Shown: positions 6,584-15,967, numbered from the stretch's first letter. The stretch: 44,643 bases of DNA from an uncultured Dorea sp. (GCA_910584095.1 CAJTYU010000025.1:1-44643), one strand, 5' to 3'. The notes: generated by a model not told the origin, from the letters alone. Numbers and translations: made by a program.

Positions 6584-7618
6584 ATGGAATTAAAAGCAAC
6601 CGTGAATTTTGACCGCTTTGAAGAGAAGCTTCAGGTAGTCGACGCTCACACAGTCGGAGAATTCTGCCGTATGGTAATCGGCGGATTCCCGGAACCAGAA
6701 GGAAACACAATGATTGAAAAGAAGAAATGGTTAGAAGAGAATTATGACCATGTCCGCACCGCTCTTATGCTGGAACCAAGAGGACATCACGATATGTTCG
6801 GCGCTTTCTTCTGCAAACCAATCAGCGACGAGGCTGACCTTGGTATTATTTTCATGGATACCGGCGGATACTTGAATATGTGCGGCCACTGCACCATCGG
6901 CGGCGTTACCGTTGCTATCGAGGCAGGACTTGTTGAATCACACGAAGGCGAGAATACAGTAGTTCTGGAAGCTCCTGCCGGAATCATCCGTACCACCGCT
7001 ACAGTTAAGAACGGCAAAGTGACAGGCGTTACCCTTACGAATGTACCCGCATTCATTTATAAGGACAACCTGACTGTTAATGTAGACGGCAAAGAGATTC
7101 CTTACACCATTTCTTTCGGCGGAAGCTTTTTTGCACTGGTTGACACCACGAAGCTTGACATCGGCGAGATCAATTCTAAGACCGTTCCCGCTTATACAGA
7201 GCTTGGAATGAAGATGCGCGCCCTGATCAACGAGCAGGTAGAGATCCAGCACCCGACTCTGGATATCACAGAGGTTGACTTAGTTGAATTCTACGGCCCA
7301 ACCCCGAATCCGGACAAGGCCACCATGAGAAACGTGGTTGTATTCGGCGATGCTCAGGCGGACCGTTCGCCATGCGGAACCGGCACAAGCGCAAAGCTTG
7401 CAACTCTTCACGGCTGGGGAGAACTTGGAGTAGGCGAAGAATTTGTATATGAGAGCTTTATCGGAACAACCTTCAAGGGAGTTATCAAAGAGGAGACTAA
7501 GATTGGTGATTTCGATGCTGTTATTCCTATGATCACAGGCTCTGCTTACCTTACCGGCGTTGGCACATACCTGATTGATCCGGATGATTCTTTAAAATAT
7601 GGTTTCTTAATTGGCTAA
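6584..7618 (+). CDS. prdF: Proline racemase PrdF
   Basis: This 344-residue enzyme interconverts L- and D-proline, supplying the D-isomer used by PrdA-PrdB. It belongs to the cofactor-independent proline racemase/hydroxyproline epimerase family. The two catalytic cysteines are visible as Cys100 in MCGHCTIGG and Cys264 in DRSPCGTGTSA, the usual acid-base pair. EFYGPTP and the FIGTTF segment near the C-terminus are also family features. The start has an AAGGAGGACATTGCT ribosome binding site. Genomic context with prdA and prdB supports proline rather than hydroxyproline as substrate. A strong terminator follows. Confidence 0.95.
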   Translation: MELKATVNFDRFEEKLQVVDAHTVGEFCRMVIGGFPEPEGNTMIEKKKWLEENYDHVRTALMLEPRGHHDMFGAFFCKPISDEADLGIIFMDTGGYLNMCGHCTIGGVTVAIEAGLVESHEGENTVVLEAPAGIIRTTATVKNGKVTGVTLTNVPAFIYKDNLTVNVDGKEIPYTISFGGSFFALVDTTKLDIGEINSKTVPAYTELGMKMRALINEQVEIQHPTLDITEVDLVEFYGPTPNPDKATMRNVVVFGDAQADRSPCGTGTSAKLATLHGWGELGVGEEFVYESFIGTTFKGVIKEETKIGDFDAVIPMITGSAYLTGVGTYLIDPDDSLKYGFLIG

Positions 7619-7646
7619 TCTGTGATATACTACTGTACGGAAAACA

Positions 7647-7677
7647 AAGGCGGGTTCTATTTGAGCCTGCCTTTTTT
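7647..7677 (+). terminator. prdF terminator
   Basis: AAGGCGGGTTC (7647-7657) pairs over 11 bp (two G-U pairs) with GAGCCTGCCTT (7663-7673) around TATTT. Further T residues follow to 7677. Confidence 0.85.
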
Positions 7678-7792
7678 AAATATCTTCTGTTACAGTATAG
7701 CAATCGTCATTAGCATACAGTCCGCAGCCTATCAGGCGGCCATGCTATCCTCCCGAAACTCGCTGTAACAACGAACGAAGGGAATGAATACT

Positions 7793-8380
7793 ATGCCAAG
7801 AAAACGCCAATCAACCAAAAGCCGCATTATCAAAGCTGCATGGAATCTTTTTTACAAAAACGGATATGACGAGACTACCGTAGAAGATATCATCAATGCT
7901 TCTAAGACGTCTAAGGGAACCTTTTATCATTATTTCAAGAGTAAAGAAGGACTCCTAAATACATTGTCGCAGCTATTTGATGAAAAATACGAAGAACTGG
8001 CCGGAATTATCGATCCGAAGCTATCAGCCTACGACAAGTTAATCTTCCTGAACCACGAACTGTTTTACATGATTGAGACAAGTATTGACTACAGTCTGAT
8101 TGCTTATCTGTACTCCGCTCAGCTCATTACCAAAGACAAACGCTCTCTCTCCGACCATAAGCGGTTCTATTTTTCATGGCTGACGGAAATCATGCAGGAC
8201 GGACTGGACAGCGGCGAATTTATGGATACTTTTACGGCAGAAGAATTGATGAACATCTATGCCATGTTTGAAAGAGCGCTTCTATATGACTGGTCTTTGT
8301 TCAGGGGAAAGTATTCTTTATCAGAATACAGCGGAAAGCTTCTGCCTCACGTACTGGACGGTTTTATAAACGGACTTTGA
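7793..8380 (+). CDS. TetR-family transcriptional regulator
   Basis: A 195-residue protein with an N-terminal TetR helix-turn-helix (about residues 9-55: IIKAAWNLFYKNGY, TTVEDII, SKGTFYHYFKSKEGLL) and a helical ligand-binding part of unknown specificity. I choose the ATG at 7793 because GAAGGGA at 7777-7783 is well spaced for it. The ATG at 7784 abuts that site. The 170-nt upstream region has an inverted pair, TGTTACAG (7688-7695) and CTGTAACA (7763-7770), which could be an operator or stem. Its position between the prd and sel loci hints at a link, but nothing in the sequence proves one. Confidence 0.85.
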   Translation: MPRKRQSTKSRIIKAAWNLFYKNGYDETTVEDIINASKTSKGTFYHYFKSKEGLLNTLSQLFDEKYEELAGIIDPKLSAYDKLIFLNHELFYMIETSIDYSLIAYLYSAQLITKDKRSLSDHKRFYFSWLTEIMQDGLDSGEFMDTFTAEELMNIYAMFERALLYDWSLFRGKYSLSEYSGKLLPHVLDGFINGL

Positions 8381-8413
8381 CAATCCTCCTCCCACAGGCT
8401 GGATTTCAGTCTT

Positions 8414-8449
8414 CGGGCGGCAGCAATTGGACATTTTTGCTGCCGCCCG
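8414..8449. terminator. Long perfect hairpin between convergent TetR and sel operons
   Basis: A 13-bp perfect stem (CGGGCGGCAGCAA at 8414-8426 with its complement at 8437-8449) has a 10-nt loop. No clear T-run follows on either strand, so it may work as a weak bidirectional terminator or 3' stabiliser. Confidence 0.5.
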
Positions 8450-8474
8450 GAAACCAAAACACATTTTTTTATTT

Positions 8475-8711
8475 TCAGACCATCACCTCATGCATATCCT
8501 GTTCCCGCACTCCGATATTGTCCATTACTTTCCTCACGGCCTCCCGGTCATCCAACTCCGCGCACCATGCAAGTCCGCAGCCCGCCGAAATCTCCCTTGG
8601 AACCGGAATCAGGCGTCCCGGAGCTTTCGTCTGCTTACATGCCTTTTCCATAGCCATGGCCTCTGTTGTCGTATGAAAGGTAATCACAAGCCTTAATTCT
8701 TTTTTTCTCAT
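8475..8711 (-). CDS. DUF3343 Se/S-carrier-like protein
   Basis: A 78-residue protein of the DUF3343 family (putative Se/S carrier-like). The N-terminal beta strand LRLVITFHTTTEAMAMEKAC is followed by a conserved basic/Pro segment, then SAGCGLAWC with Cys45 and Cys50. These Cys residues are plausible sites for a persulfide or perselenide. It is the last gene of the selenium operon, 35 nt after the cysteine-desulfurase-like gene, so it may carry selenium from that enzyme to SelD. This role is an inference from context and family naming, not shown by the sequence. Confidence 0.8.
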   Translation of the reverse strand: MRKKELRLVITFHTTTEAMAMEKACKQTKAPGRLIPVPREISAGCGLAWCAELDDREAVRKVMDNIGVREQDMHEVMV

Positions 8712-8746
8712 CTCCTGCTTCCTCCTTGTTTCATTCCCTTTTCCGG

Positions 8747-9889
8747 TTACCGTTCTTCCGCCGACAATTCCCGGACCGCTCGAATCGCTGTGTCTACCTC
8801 TTCCTCCGTATTATAATGAGAAAAACTGAACCGTACCGCTCCCTGTTCCACAGTGCCCAGAGCTTCATGCATCAAAGGCGCGCAGTGAGCTCCCGGTCTT
8901 GTGGAGATATCATACTCCGTAAGAAGCGCGTCGCTAACCTCGGAAGAATCATAATCGCCGATATTAAGCGCCACAATCGGACATCTCTCACTAGAACTGA
9001 AATCGCCGTATATCCTCACACCCGGAACCTCTTTTACCCCCTCATAAAACCGCCGCATCAACTCCTGTTCGCGTGCACGGATCTTATCGATCCCCTCTTT
9101 ATTCAGATATTCCAGCGCCGCATGGAGACCCGCAATCCCATGCCCATTCAGCGTCCCCGCCTCCAATGCTGTAGGCATATCGGAAGGATGGCTCTTACTG
9201 TAGGTTTGCACTCCGCTCCCTCCGCTTTTTAAAGGCCGCACTGCCACTCCTTCCCTCACATACATTCCGCCGGTTCCCTGCGGTCCAAGAAGGCTCTTAT
9301 GCCCCGTAAAGCAGAGTACGTCAATCTGCATTTCCTCAACGTTAATAGGAAATACTCCCGCTGTCTGAGAGGCATCCACTATAAACAACAGTCCGTGCTT
9401 CTTTGCAATTCTTCCTATTTTCTTTATATCCACATAGTTTCCTGTGAGATTGGAACCATTGGTACATACGATCGCTTTTGTCTTTGAATTTACTGCGCTT
9501 TCAATATCATCCGGATCCAAAACCCCGTTTTTATCACATTTTATAATAGAAAGCTCTACGCCTTTTCCACACAATTCATACAGGGGCCGCAGCACAGAAT
9601 TATGCTCCAGCATCGTTGTTATCACATGATCTCCCGGTTCTAACAGCCCTTTAATTGCAATATTCAGGCTTTCCGTGGAATTGCTGGTAAATACCACCTG
9701 TCTGGGATTTGCTCCTCCAAAGAACCTGCACAACAGTTCTCTGGTCTCATAAATCGTCCTAGAAGCGCTAAGGGAAGCGCCATGAGCGCCCCTTCCCGCA
9801 TTTCCCATAGATCCAAGAGCCGCCGCCACTGCCTGAATCACTGTATCAGGCTTACGCATCGTAGTAGCAGCATTATCCATATATATCAT
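8747..9889 (-). CDS. Cysteine desulfurase / selenocysteine lyase-like PLP enzyme
   Basis: This 380-residue class V aminotransferase-fold enzyme should release sulfur or selenium from Cys or Sec using PLP. The PLP lysine is Lys198 in FTGHKSLLGPQG. His95 in LEHNSVL stacks on the cofactor, and Asp172 is in VDASQTAG. The catalytic cysteine is Cys336 in TRPGAHCAPLMH, as in SufS/CsdB-type enzymes. Its place in an operon with selD, yedF and a DUF3343 protein suggests it supplies selenium to selenophosphate synthetase rather than sulfur to Fe-S assembly. It follows lysR by 20 nt. Confidence 0.88.
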   Translation of the reverse strand: MIYMDNAATTMRKPDTVIQAVAAALGSMGNAGRGAHGASLSASRTIYETRELLCRFFGGANPRQVVFTSNSTESLNIAIKGLLEPGDHVITTMLEHNSVLRPLYELCGKGVELSIIKCDKNGVLDPDDIESAVNSKTKAIVCTNGSNLTGNYVDIKKIGRIAKKHGLLFIVDASQTAGVFPINVEEMQIDVLCFTGHKSLLGPQGTGGMYVREGVAVRPLKSGGSGVQTYSKSHPSDMPTALEAGTLNGHGIAGLHAALEYLNKEGIDKIRAREQELMRRFYEGVKEVPGVRIYGDFSSSERCPIVALNIGDYDSSEVSDALLTEYDISTRPGAHCAPLMHEALGTVEQGAVRFSFSHYNTEEEVDTAIRAVRELSAEER

Positions 9890-9909
9890 AATATTATCCT
9901 CTGCTTATA

Positions 9910-10836
9910 TTATTTATTTTCGCTCCCAGCGTCGTTTTTCGGATAAACTTCCTGTACCACTTTCAAAAACCGTTCTGCCGAAACCGAAAGCTGGTTATTT
10001 TTATTATACACCACATTGATGTTACGTCCTCTGTCTGCACCAGGAATCCCAAATTCCAACACGCTGCCATCTTCAATCTTATCGACAGCGGCAAGCTTAG
10101 AAAGAATGGAAACCCCCATTCCACGGCATACAGACTCTTTGATCGTTTCCTGATTCTCAATATTAGCAATCACATTCATCTGTTCTGGCCGCACTCCCAC
10201 GGCACGGAGCTGTTTCTCCGCTTCTTTTCTGGTTCCGGAGCCCTCCTCTCTCATAATGACAGGTTCCTTCAAAAGCCACGAAATATCCTCTGAAGCCTTT
10301 TTCCTCTCCCGGTATTCCTCTGTATTCGGCGTAATAATCACCAGCTCGTCTCTGTAAAATGGGATATATTTGCAGTGCTTCTTTTCTAGAACAGTCCCGG
10401 TAAATCCGATATCCACCATATGCTCGACCACCTGATTGACCACGCGGGCGCTGTCCGCTTCCAACAGCTTAATCTGTTCCCCCGGATATTTCTCATTAAA
10501 TCTGGTCATAATCCTCGGCAGGAGATACTGGGATGGAATCGTAGATGCGGCAATGGTAATACACTGCCTGCCAAGCTTCCTTCTCTCTCCAAATTCCTCT
10601 TCAATGCGCTTTTCCAGATCAATCATCTGACTGGCGTATTTGTAAAGAGTCTGACCCTCCGCCGAGAGACTAACCTCTTTCGTATTCCTTACAAACAGCC
10701 GCACCTCCAGTTCTTTTTCCAACGCGGCCACATGCGCGCTGATTGTCGGCTGTGTCAAATATAGATTCTTGGCCGCTCTAGAAAAGCTCCCTCCCTCTGC
10801 CACCTCTACAAATGCTTCTAACTGCTTCAAGTTCAT
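9910..10836 (-). CDS. LysR-family regulator, selenium-metabolism associated
   Basis: A 308-residue LysR-type regulator. The winged helix is in residues 1-60 (MNLKQLEAFVEVAEGGSFSR, AAKNLYLTQPTISAHVAALE), followed by a linker helix and a periplasmic-binding-like effector domain (from about residue 90). LysR proteins with this neighbourhood are known as selenium metabolism-associated LysR regulators. Its ATG overlaps the selB stop by one base (TAATG), so it is co-translated with the sel genes. LysR-type boxes of the form ATAG-N7-CTAT upstream of yedF, prdC and prdF make it the natural candidate regulator of both loci, which is inference. The effector is unknown. Confidence 0.88.
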   Translation of the reverse strand: MNLKQLEAFVEVAEGGSFSRAAKNLYLTQPTISAHVAALEKELEVRLFVRNTKEVSLSAEGQTLYKYASQMIDLEKRIEEEFGERRKLGRQCITIAASTIPSQYLLPRIMTRFNEKYPGEQIKLLEADSARVVNQVVEHMVDIGFTGTVLEKKHCKYIPFYRDELVIITPNTEEYRERKKASEDISWLLKEPVIMREEGSGTRKEAEKQLRAVGVRPEQMNVIANIENQETIKESVCRGMGVSILSKLAAVDKIEDGSVLEFGIPGADRGRNINVVYNKNNQLSVSAERFLKVVQEVYPKNDAGSENK

Positions 10837-12749
10837 TAGTACGCTATCCTTTCACTCTCCGCTCCCGCTCTCTTTGTTACCTTAATGCTATCCATATATT
10901 CAATAATAGGCTTCGCGCTTTTGCGGCTGGTCTGGAATAAATCCCGTACCTCCGCCGTTGTAATAACATCTCTTTTTTCAAACTCCTCCTGTATCATCTT
11001 CCTCGCCTGTTCCATATATTCAGTCAAAGTATATAAGTCTTCCGACACCTTCACAATACGGCGCTCCTCCATGAGAATATTCAGTATATCATCCGCCTCC
11101 GAGTCAGACGCTCCGTCAAAGGACATATCCGAATACCGGACAAAATCGTATTTTGCCCGTTTTACTGTATCCAAAAGCTGCTCTGCCACTTTATCATAAA
11201 CGGCGTCCTTGCGGACTTGATAATCAGGCGTACACAAATATTCACGAAATCTTTTTATGACTCCTTCCTTTTCCAGATATTCCACATACTGGTCAAACAC
11301 CACCGGCTTCATCTTCTTTAAAAATGTCACCTGCACTTCCGCCTTCTTCATGCCATAACGATACGGATATTTTCTTTCATAATCGGCAAGGGCATCCAAA
11401 ATAGACCGTCTTGCCAGACGCTCTGAGCCGGAATGCCACGCATAAATATCCTTGCGGGTAGTAAATAACTGAATGGTTCCTAAGTTTTCCAATTCCTCTA
11501 AGGCTTCCGCCGTTTCCTCCAAAGACAGCGCTGTCAGCCTTGCAACCTCCGCCTGCGTTACCAGACCGTCGCCATGCTCCCTAACGTGCATCTCAATCAC
11601 ATCCGCCGACGTCCCGGATTCCTTCCGTCTCAAATCCTCGAGCACCGCCTCCTGAAATCTACGGTGAATGGATGGATTCGGCTCCAATACCACGCCTCCG
11701 CCTATGGTCTCCATCGGCGAGTAAAAACGTACCACAAATTTGTCCCCTCTGCGAAGGGCAATCTCCTCTTCCAGCCTAAGCTGTACATATCCGTTCTCAC
11801 CCGGACCGATTTCCTCTTTGTCAAGCAGTACCGCCCTGCAGAGGATTTCACTGGTTCCGGTAAACAGATGCAGTCTGGTATGATTTGTCAGCACTCTCAT
11901 AGAAGATTTCAGTATGTTCAGCTTCACATCCAGAAGATCTGTGTTCTTCATACTCTTAGGCGGCGCCAGCACGCATCCCCTGAATATATCTCTCTTCTTA
12001 ATATTTGAAAGGTTGACCGCCACCCGCTGTCCCGCATAGCATCTGTCCTTAACCTCGCCGTGTACCTGAATGCTGCGAATCTTACTGGTTTTTCCAATAG
12101 GGTACACAGCTAAGACGTCGTCCTTTGAAATAGAGCCGGACAGGAGAGTTCCTGTAATAATCGTGCCGAACCCCGACAGCGAAAATGCCCGGTCAACCGG
12201 AAGCCTTGGAATAGTAGTGATATCCTTTTCCTCCACCTCGTCCCTCATCATATGCTCTATCAAAGAAACAAGCTCGTCGATCCCCTGGCCGCTGGCCGCG
12301 GAAATCTTTACCGACGGAGATCCTTCCAAAAAGGTTCCCTCCAGCTCCTCCCGTATTTCCTCTTCTACCAGTTCCAGCCACTCCTCGTCTACGAGGTCGC
12401 ATTTATTAAGAACAATAATACTTTTTTCAACTCCTAAAAGACCCAAAATATCCATATGCTCTCTGGTCTGCGGCATAATCCCTTCATCCGCCGCAATCAC
12501 TAGCAGCACCATATCCATTCCCACAACGCCCGCAGCCATATTATTAATAAACCTCTCATGACCCGGAACATCGATAATCCCAGCCCGGTCTCCTCCCGGA
12601 AGGTCGAACCAAGTAAAACCAAGGTCAATGGTAATTCCCCTTTTCTGCTCTTCCTCCCACCGGTCAGTGTTGCGTCCAGTCAGCGCTTTGATCAATGTTG
12701 TCTTTCCATGGTCAATATGTCCCGCCGTTCCGATAATTACATTCTTCAT
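10836..12749 (-). CDS. selB: SelB, selenocysteine-specific elongation factor
   Basis: SelB binds Sec-tRNA-Sec and the SECIS hairpin and delivers Sec to the ribosome at UGA. The 637-residue protein begins with the GTPase domain: GTAGHIDHGKTTL (residues 7-19), DVPGHE, NKCDL. EF-Tu-like beta-barrel domains follow, and the C-terminal third contains the winged-helix repeats that bind SECIS RNA. The start has GGAG about 8 nt upstream, inside the end of selA. The selA stop and selB start are only 2 nt apart, indicating translational coupling. Confidence 0.96.
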   Translation of the reverse strand: MKNVIIGTAGHIDHGKTTLIKALTGRNTDRWEEEQKRGITIDLGFTWFDLPGGDRAGIIDVPGHERFINNMAAGVVGMDMVLLVIAADEGIMPQTREHMDILGLLGVEKSIIVLNKCDLVDEEWLELVEEEIREELEGTFLEGSPSVKISAASGQGIDELVSLIEHMMRDEVEEKDITTIPRLPVDRAFSLSGFGTIITGTLLSGSISKDDVLAVYPIGKTSKIRSIQVHGEVKDRCYAGQRVAVNLSNIKKRDIFRGCVLAPPKSMKNTDLLDVKLNILKSSMRVLTNHTRLHLFTGTSEILCRAVLLDKEEIGPGENGYVQLRLEEEIALRRGDKFVVRFYSPMETIGGGVVLEPNPSIHRRFQEAVLEDLRRKESGTSADVIEMHVREHGDGLVTQAEVARLTALSLEETAEALEELENLGTIQLFTTRKDIYAWHSGSERLARRSILDALADYERKYPYRYGMKKAEVQVTFLKKMKPVVFDQYVEYLEKEGVIKRFREYLCTPDYQVRKDAVYDKVAEQLLDTVKRAKYDFVRYSDMSFDGASDSEADDILNILMEERRIVKVSEDLYTLTEYMEQARKMIQEEFEKRDVITTAEVRDLFQTSRKSAKPIIEYMDSIKVTKRAGAESERIAY

Positions 12750-12751
12750 TC

Positions 12752-14158
12752 TTAATTCTCCAACCCCATCAGATTCCGAATGCCGGCCGCTACCAGCTTG
12801 AAATCCTCAGTCTCAATGGTTCTCACATCCAGCATTACCGTATCGTTTACTGTTCTTGGAATAATCGGAACCGGGAGACGCCGCATCCGTTCTTCCATTT
12901 CCGGCACACTGATCCCCTCAGGCCGGATCGCCACCGCCATACTGGGAATCCTCTCTAAAGGAAGGGAACCGCCGCCAATCTGAGATTCGCAGGACACTAC
13001 CTCAACTCTTCCTTCTATTCCCGCCGCGCGAACCGCCCTTGCAAGGCTTCTGGCCCGTCTGGCCGCTTCGTCCAACGGTTCGGTAATCATACGGAGCACC
13101 GGTATATTCTTTACCGCCTTTTCCTCGGATAAATATTCCTGAAGCACCAGTTCCAGCGCTGCCGCCGTAAATTTATCAATCCGAAGAGCCCTTGTAAGCT
13201 GGTTCTTCTTCATTGTGTCAATATACTTTTTCCGGCCAACGATGATGCCCGCCTGCGGTCCTCCGAATAATTTATCTCCGCTAAAACACACCACATCCGC
13301 GCCTTTCGCAATAGATTCCTGAACGGTAGGCTCATAGCTCAGGCCATACTTTGACAAATCAATCAATACGCCGCTTCCAAGATCCTCAATTACCGGGATT
13401 TTTCTCTCTCTTGCAAGCGGAACCAGTTCATCAATTGTAACCGACTCAGTAAAACCTACAATCCGATAATTGCTGGTATGAACCTTCAGCAGCGCTTTCG
13501 TTTCTTCCGTAATGTGCTCTTCATAATCGCTGAAATGCGTTTTATTCGTTGTACCCACTTCTACCAGAGCCGCGCCGCTTTGCTCCATTACATCCGGAAT
13601 CCGAAATTTCCCGCCGATCTCTATCAGTTCGCCCCTGGATACGATCACTTCTCCCCCTTTTGCCAGAGAGCTGAGAATTAGAAGCACGGAAGACGCATTA
13701 TTGTTTACCGCCATTGCCGCCTCAGCGCCGGTAATTTTACACAGCAGCTCCTCAAAATGCGAATACCGCTCTCCCCGCCTGCCTTTTTCCAGATTATACT
13801 CCAGATTAGAATATCCCGTCACAATACGAAAAGCCTTCTCCATATGCGCTGCGCTGATGGGAGCGCGTCCTAGATTCGTATGGAGTATCGTGCCGGTTCC
13901 ATTAATCACTTTTTTCATATTCGGAGTATGCGCTGCCTCCACCGTCCGGACAATATTAGAAACCAGAAGCCGAATCTGTTCTTCTGCCTCGGCTTCACTC
14001 TCACTGTCGGCAATGAATTTCCGCAGCCTGTCCAGCTCCACATGAATAGACGCCATAACCGACTCTCTGCCGTACCGCCCGGTTATTTCCCCAATTAATT
14101 CGTCTTGAAGCAGAATATCAACCTTCGGAATACTTCGATATAACATATTTTTATTCAT
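12752..14158 (-). CDS. selA: SelA, L-seryl-tRNA(Sec) selenium transferase
   Basis: SelA converts Ser-tRNA-Sec to Sec-tRNA-Sec with selenophosphate and PLP. With the ATG at 14158 the protein has 468 residues and starts MNKNMLYRSIPKVDILL, which matches the family N-terminus. An upstream ATG at 14188 would add ten basic residues and has a poorer context. The PLP lysine is Lys296 in CFSGDKLFGGPQAG. NGTGTILHTNLGRAP and the NNNAS motif are also family signatures. It lies 46 nt after selD and 2 nt before selB. Confidence 0.95.
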   Translation of the reverse strand: MNKNMLYRSIPKVDILLQDELIGEITGRYGRESVMASIHVELDRLRKFIADSESEAEAEEQIRLLVSNIVRTVEAAHTPNMKKVINGTGTILHTNLGRAPISAAHMEKAFRIVTGYSNLEYNLEKGRRGERYSHFEELLCKITGAEAAMAVNNNASSVLLILSSLAKGGEVIVSRGELIEIGGKFRIPDVMEQSGAALVEVGTTNKTHFSDYEEHITEETKALLKVHTSNYRIVGFTESVTIDELVPLARERKIPVIEDLGSGVLIDLSKYGLSYEPTVQESIAKGADVVCFSGDKLFGGPQAGIIVGRKKYIDTMKKNQLTRALRIDKFTAAALELVLQEYLSEEKAVKNIPVLRMITEPLDEAARRARSLARAVRAAGIEGRVEVVSCESQIGGGSLPLERIPSMAVAIRPEGISVPEMEERMRRLPVPIIPRTVNDTVMLDVRTIETEDFKLVAAGIRNLMGLEN

Positions 14159-14204
14159 ATGTTCCCGCCTTTCATTCCGGCGCGCCATGCCGCGCGCCTA
14201 GATT

Positions 14205-15245
14205 TTAATATAGCCTTATCAGCTTATCGCTCTTTTCCGACACTCGGCCGATTACCGATAACGCAGTGTCCATATCTGCCTTTGCAAAATCCGCAAGCAT
14301 TTCAGAAAGGTTCTCCGGTCTCACACTGATCAAAAGCCCTCCTGAAGTCTGAGGATCATACAGCAGATCCAGATAATGTTCCTCAACGTTTCCGTATTCA
14401 ACCCGGTCAATAGAATACCTCCGATTTTTATACGCCCCCGCCGGAACCAGACCCATCTTTGCAAAATCTATCGCGTCCGCAAGGTATGCGATATCCCTTA
14501 CGCGGATTTCAAAGGTTACTTCACTGGCCGACGCCATCTCCGCACAATGTCCAAGCAGCCCAAAACCGGTAATGTCCGTGCAGGCTGACACATCATACTT
14601 CTCTACAACCCGCTTCGCCTTCTTATTCAGGGACGCCATCACTGTCTGCGCCTCCCGAATGGCAGAAGGCGGCGCAAAGTCTGCCTTGATAGCTGTATTT
14701 ACAATCCCGCTTCCAATCTGCTTCGTGAGGACAAGCGCATCCCCCGCTCTGCAGCCAAAGTTCTTGAAAATCTTGTCAGGATGTACAAAACCGGACACGC
14801 ACAATCCATATTTTGGCTCGTCATCCTGAACGGAATGACCTCCCACAAGAACTGCGCCCGCCTCCTTCACCTTATCGGCTCCTCCCGCCAGTATATCTCC
14901 GAGAATTACCGGATCAAGACAGTTTGGAAAACCCACGATATTCAGCGCCACCGCCGGCTCTCCTCCCATGGCCCATACGTCGCTCAGGGAATTGGCCGCC
15001 GCAATCTGGCCGAACATATACGGGTCGTCAACAATAGGCGTAAAGAAATCCACTGTCTGGATCATGGCAATATCATCGGTCACCTTATAAATAGCCGCGT
15101 CATCGGAAGTCTCGATACCGACCAGCAGCCTGTCATCTTGAAATTTGGGCAGCTTACTCAGAACCTGAGCAAGGGTCTCCGGACCTATTTTGGCCGCTCA
15201 CCCCGCCGTCTTACTGAGGGTTGTCAGCTTTACGTCTTTCTTCAT
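14205..15245 (-). CDS. selD: SelD, selenophosphate synthetase (selenoprotein form)
   Basis: SelD makes selenophosphate from selenide and ATP. An uninterrupted frame begins only at 15083, but the true start is the ATG at 15245, with AAAGGAG upstream. The sixteenth codon is TGA (15200-15198) in TAG-U-AAKIGPETL, the position that is Cys or Sec in SelD families. This gives 346 residues, the usual length. Family motifs include the Asp-rich SDDAAIYKVTDDIAM, VDFFTPIVDDP, GGHSVQDDEPKYGL and DPQTSGGLL. A strong hairpin after the TGA fits a SECIS. SelD therefore needs Sec, and so the product of its own pathway, for full-length synthesis. It starts 24 nt after the yedF stop. Confidence 0.95.
15153..15173 (-). 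promoter_or_regulatory. SECIS hairpin in selD mRNA
   Basis: CUUGCUCAG (15173-15165) pairs over 9 bp (one G-U) with CUGAGUAAG (15161-15153) around the loop GUU. The loop G is 34 nt after the UGA, within the bacterial SECIS range. A smaller GGUC-CGGA-GACC hairpin lies between the UGA and this stem. Confidence 0.65.
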
Positions 15246-15269
15246 TGCAAAATCTCCTTTTAAAAACCT

Positions 15270-15875
15270 TTATGGCTTCAGTATTTTACCCGCTCCCGCC
15301 ATTTTCTCTACTATACTATACATGTTCGTCACAGAACCTACCGCAAGCTTCTCCTTCAGCCCGTAATAATCAAGGCATGTCCCGCAAGTGAGAATTTCAA
15401 CGCCTTGAGCCTCCAATGATTTCAGATCATCCAGCGAATCTGAGCCTTCACATGTTATGGTTGCGCCGCCGTTATAGAACAGCATGGTCTTCGGCAGCGT
15501 ATCAAGCTGGGTAACCGCAAAGATAAAACCTTTCATTAATACCTTTCCAAGCTCATCATTTCCAACGCCCATGCGATCAGAGGATACTACCACAACCATG
15601 TTATCCCTTATATCGGGAATGCACGACGCTTCTTCCTCCTTAACGGCTGCCGGCGCGCCTTCCATGGCAATCGTAATCTTATACTCTTTTTCCTCCAGCT
15701 TCTCTGAAGTTACCTTCCCGCCGCTAGAAGACGCCATCTTCATCACATTCTGCACTGCAATCTCATTGTCTACCAGAACCTCAATCGTCTCCGGCCCCGT
15801 CAATGCCTGCATCGCTTTCTTCGTCTTAATTACTGGAATTGGACAATTATCTCCTATTGCGTTGACTGTAATCAT
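15270..15875 (-). CDS. yedF: YedF, sulfurtransferase-like selenium metabolism protein
   Basis: This 201-residue protein has an N-terminal TusA/SirA-like domain with the Cys-Pro-x-Pro motif (Cys11 in DNCPIPV) and a C-terminal DsrE-like domain with CGTCLDYYGLKEKL. The ATG at 15875 is chosen because GAAAGGTGG precedes it. A further upstream in-frame ATG would add 19 untypical residues. YedF proteins accompany Sec genes in many Clostridia and are thought to handle reduced selenium or sulfur, but no reaction is established. It is the first gene of the seven-gene selenium operon. Confidence 0.9.
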   Translation of the reverse strand: MITVNAIGDNCPIPVIKTKKAMQALTGPETIEVLVDNEIAVQNVMKMASSSGGKVTSEKLEEKEYKITIAMEGAPAAVKEEEASCIPDIRDNMVVVVSSDRMGVGNDELGKVLMKGFIFAVTQLDTLPKTMLFYNGGATITCEGSDSLDDLKSLEAQGVEILTCGTCLDYYGLKEKLAVGSVTNMYSIVEKMAGAGKILKP

Positions 15876-15910
15876 GTTTTTCCACCTTTCTCCACATTTC
15901 CGCTCACACT

Positions 15911-15927
15911 TATAGATATATTCTATC
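15911..15927 (-). promoter_or_regulatory. LysR-type box in the yedF leader (site C)
   Basis: Read on the minus strand the site is GATAG-AATATAT-CTATA, matching site A at 15 of 17 bases. It lies about 42 nt downstream of the proposed yedF transcription start. Confidence 0.5.
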
Positions 15928-15967
15928 ATCACAAGCGAAAAAAATAAATATTTTTCTAGTTCTTTTT

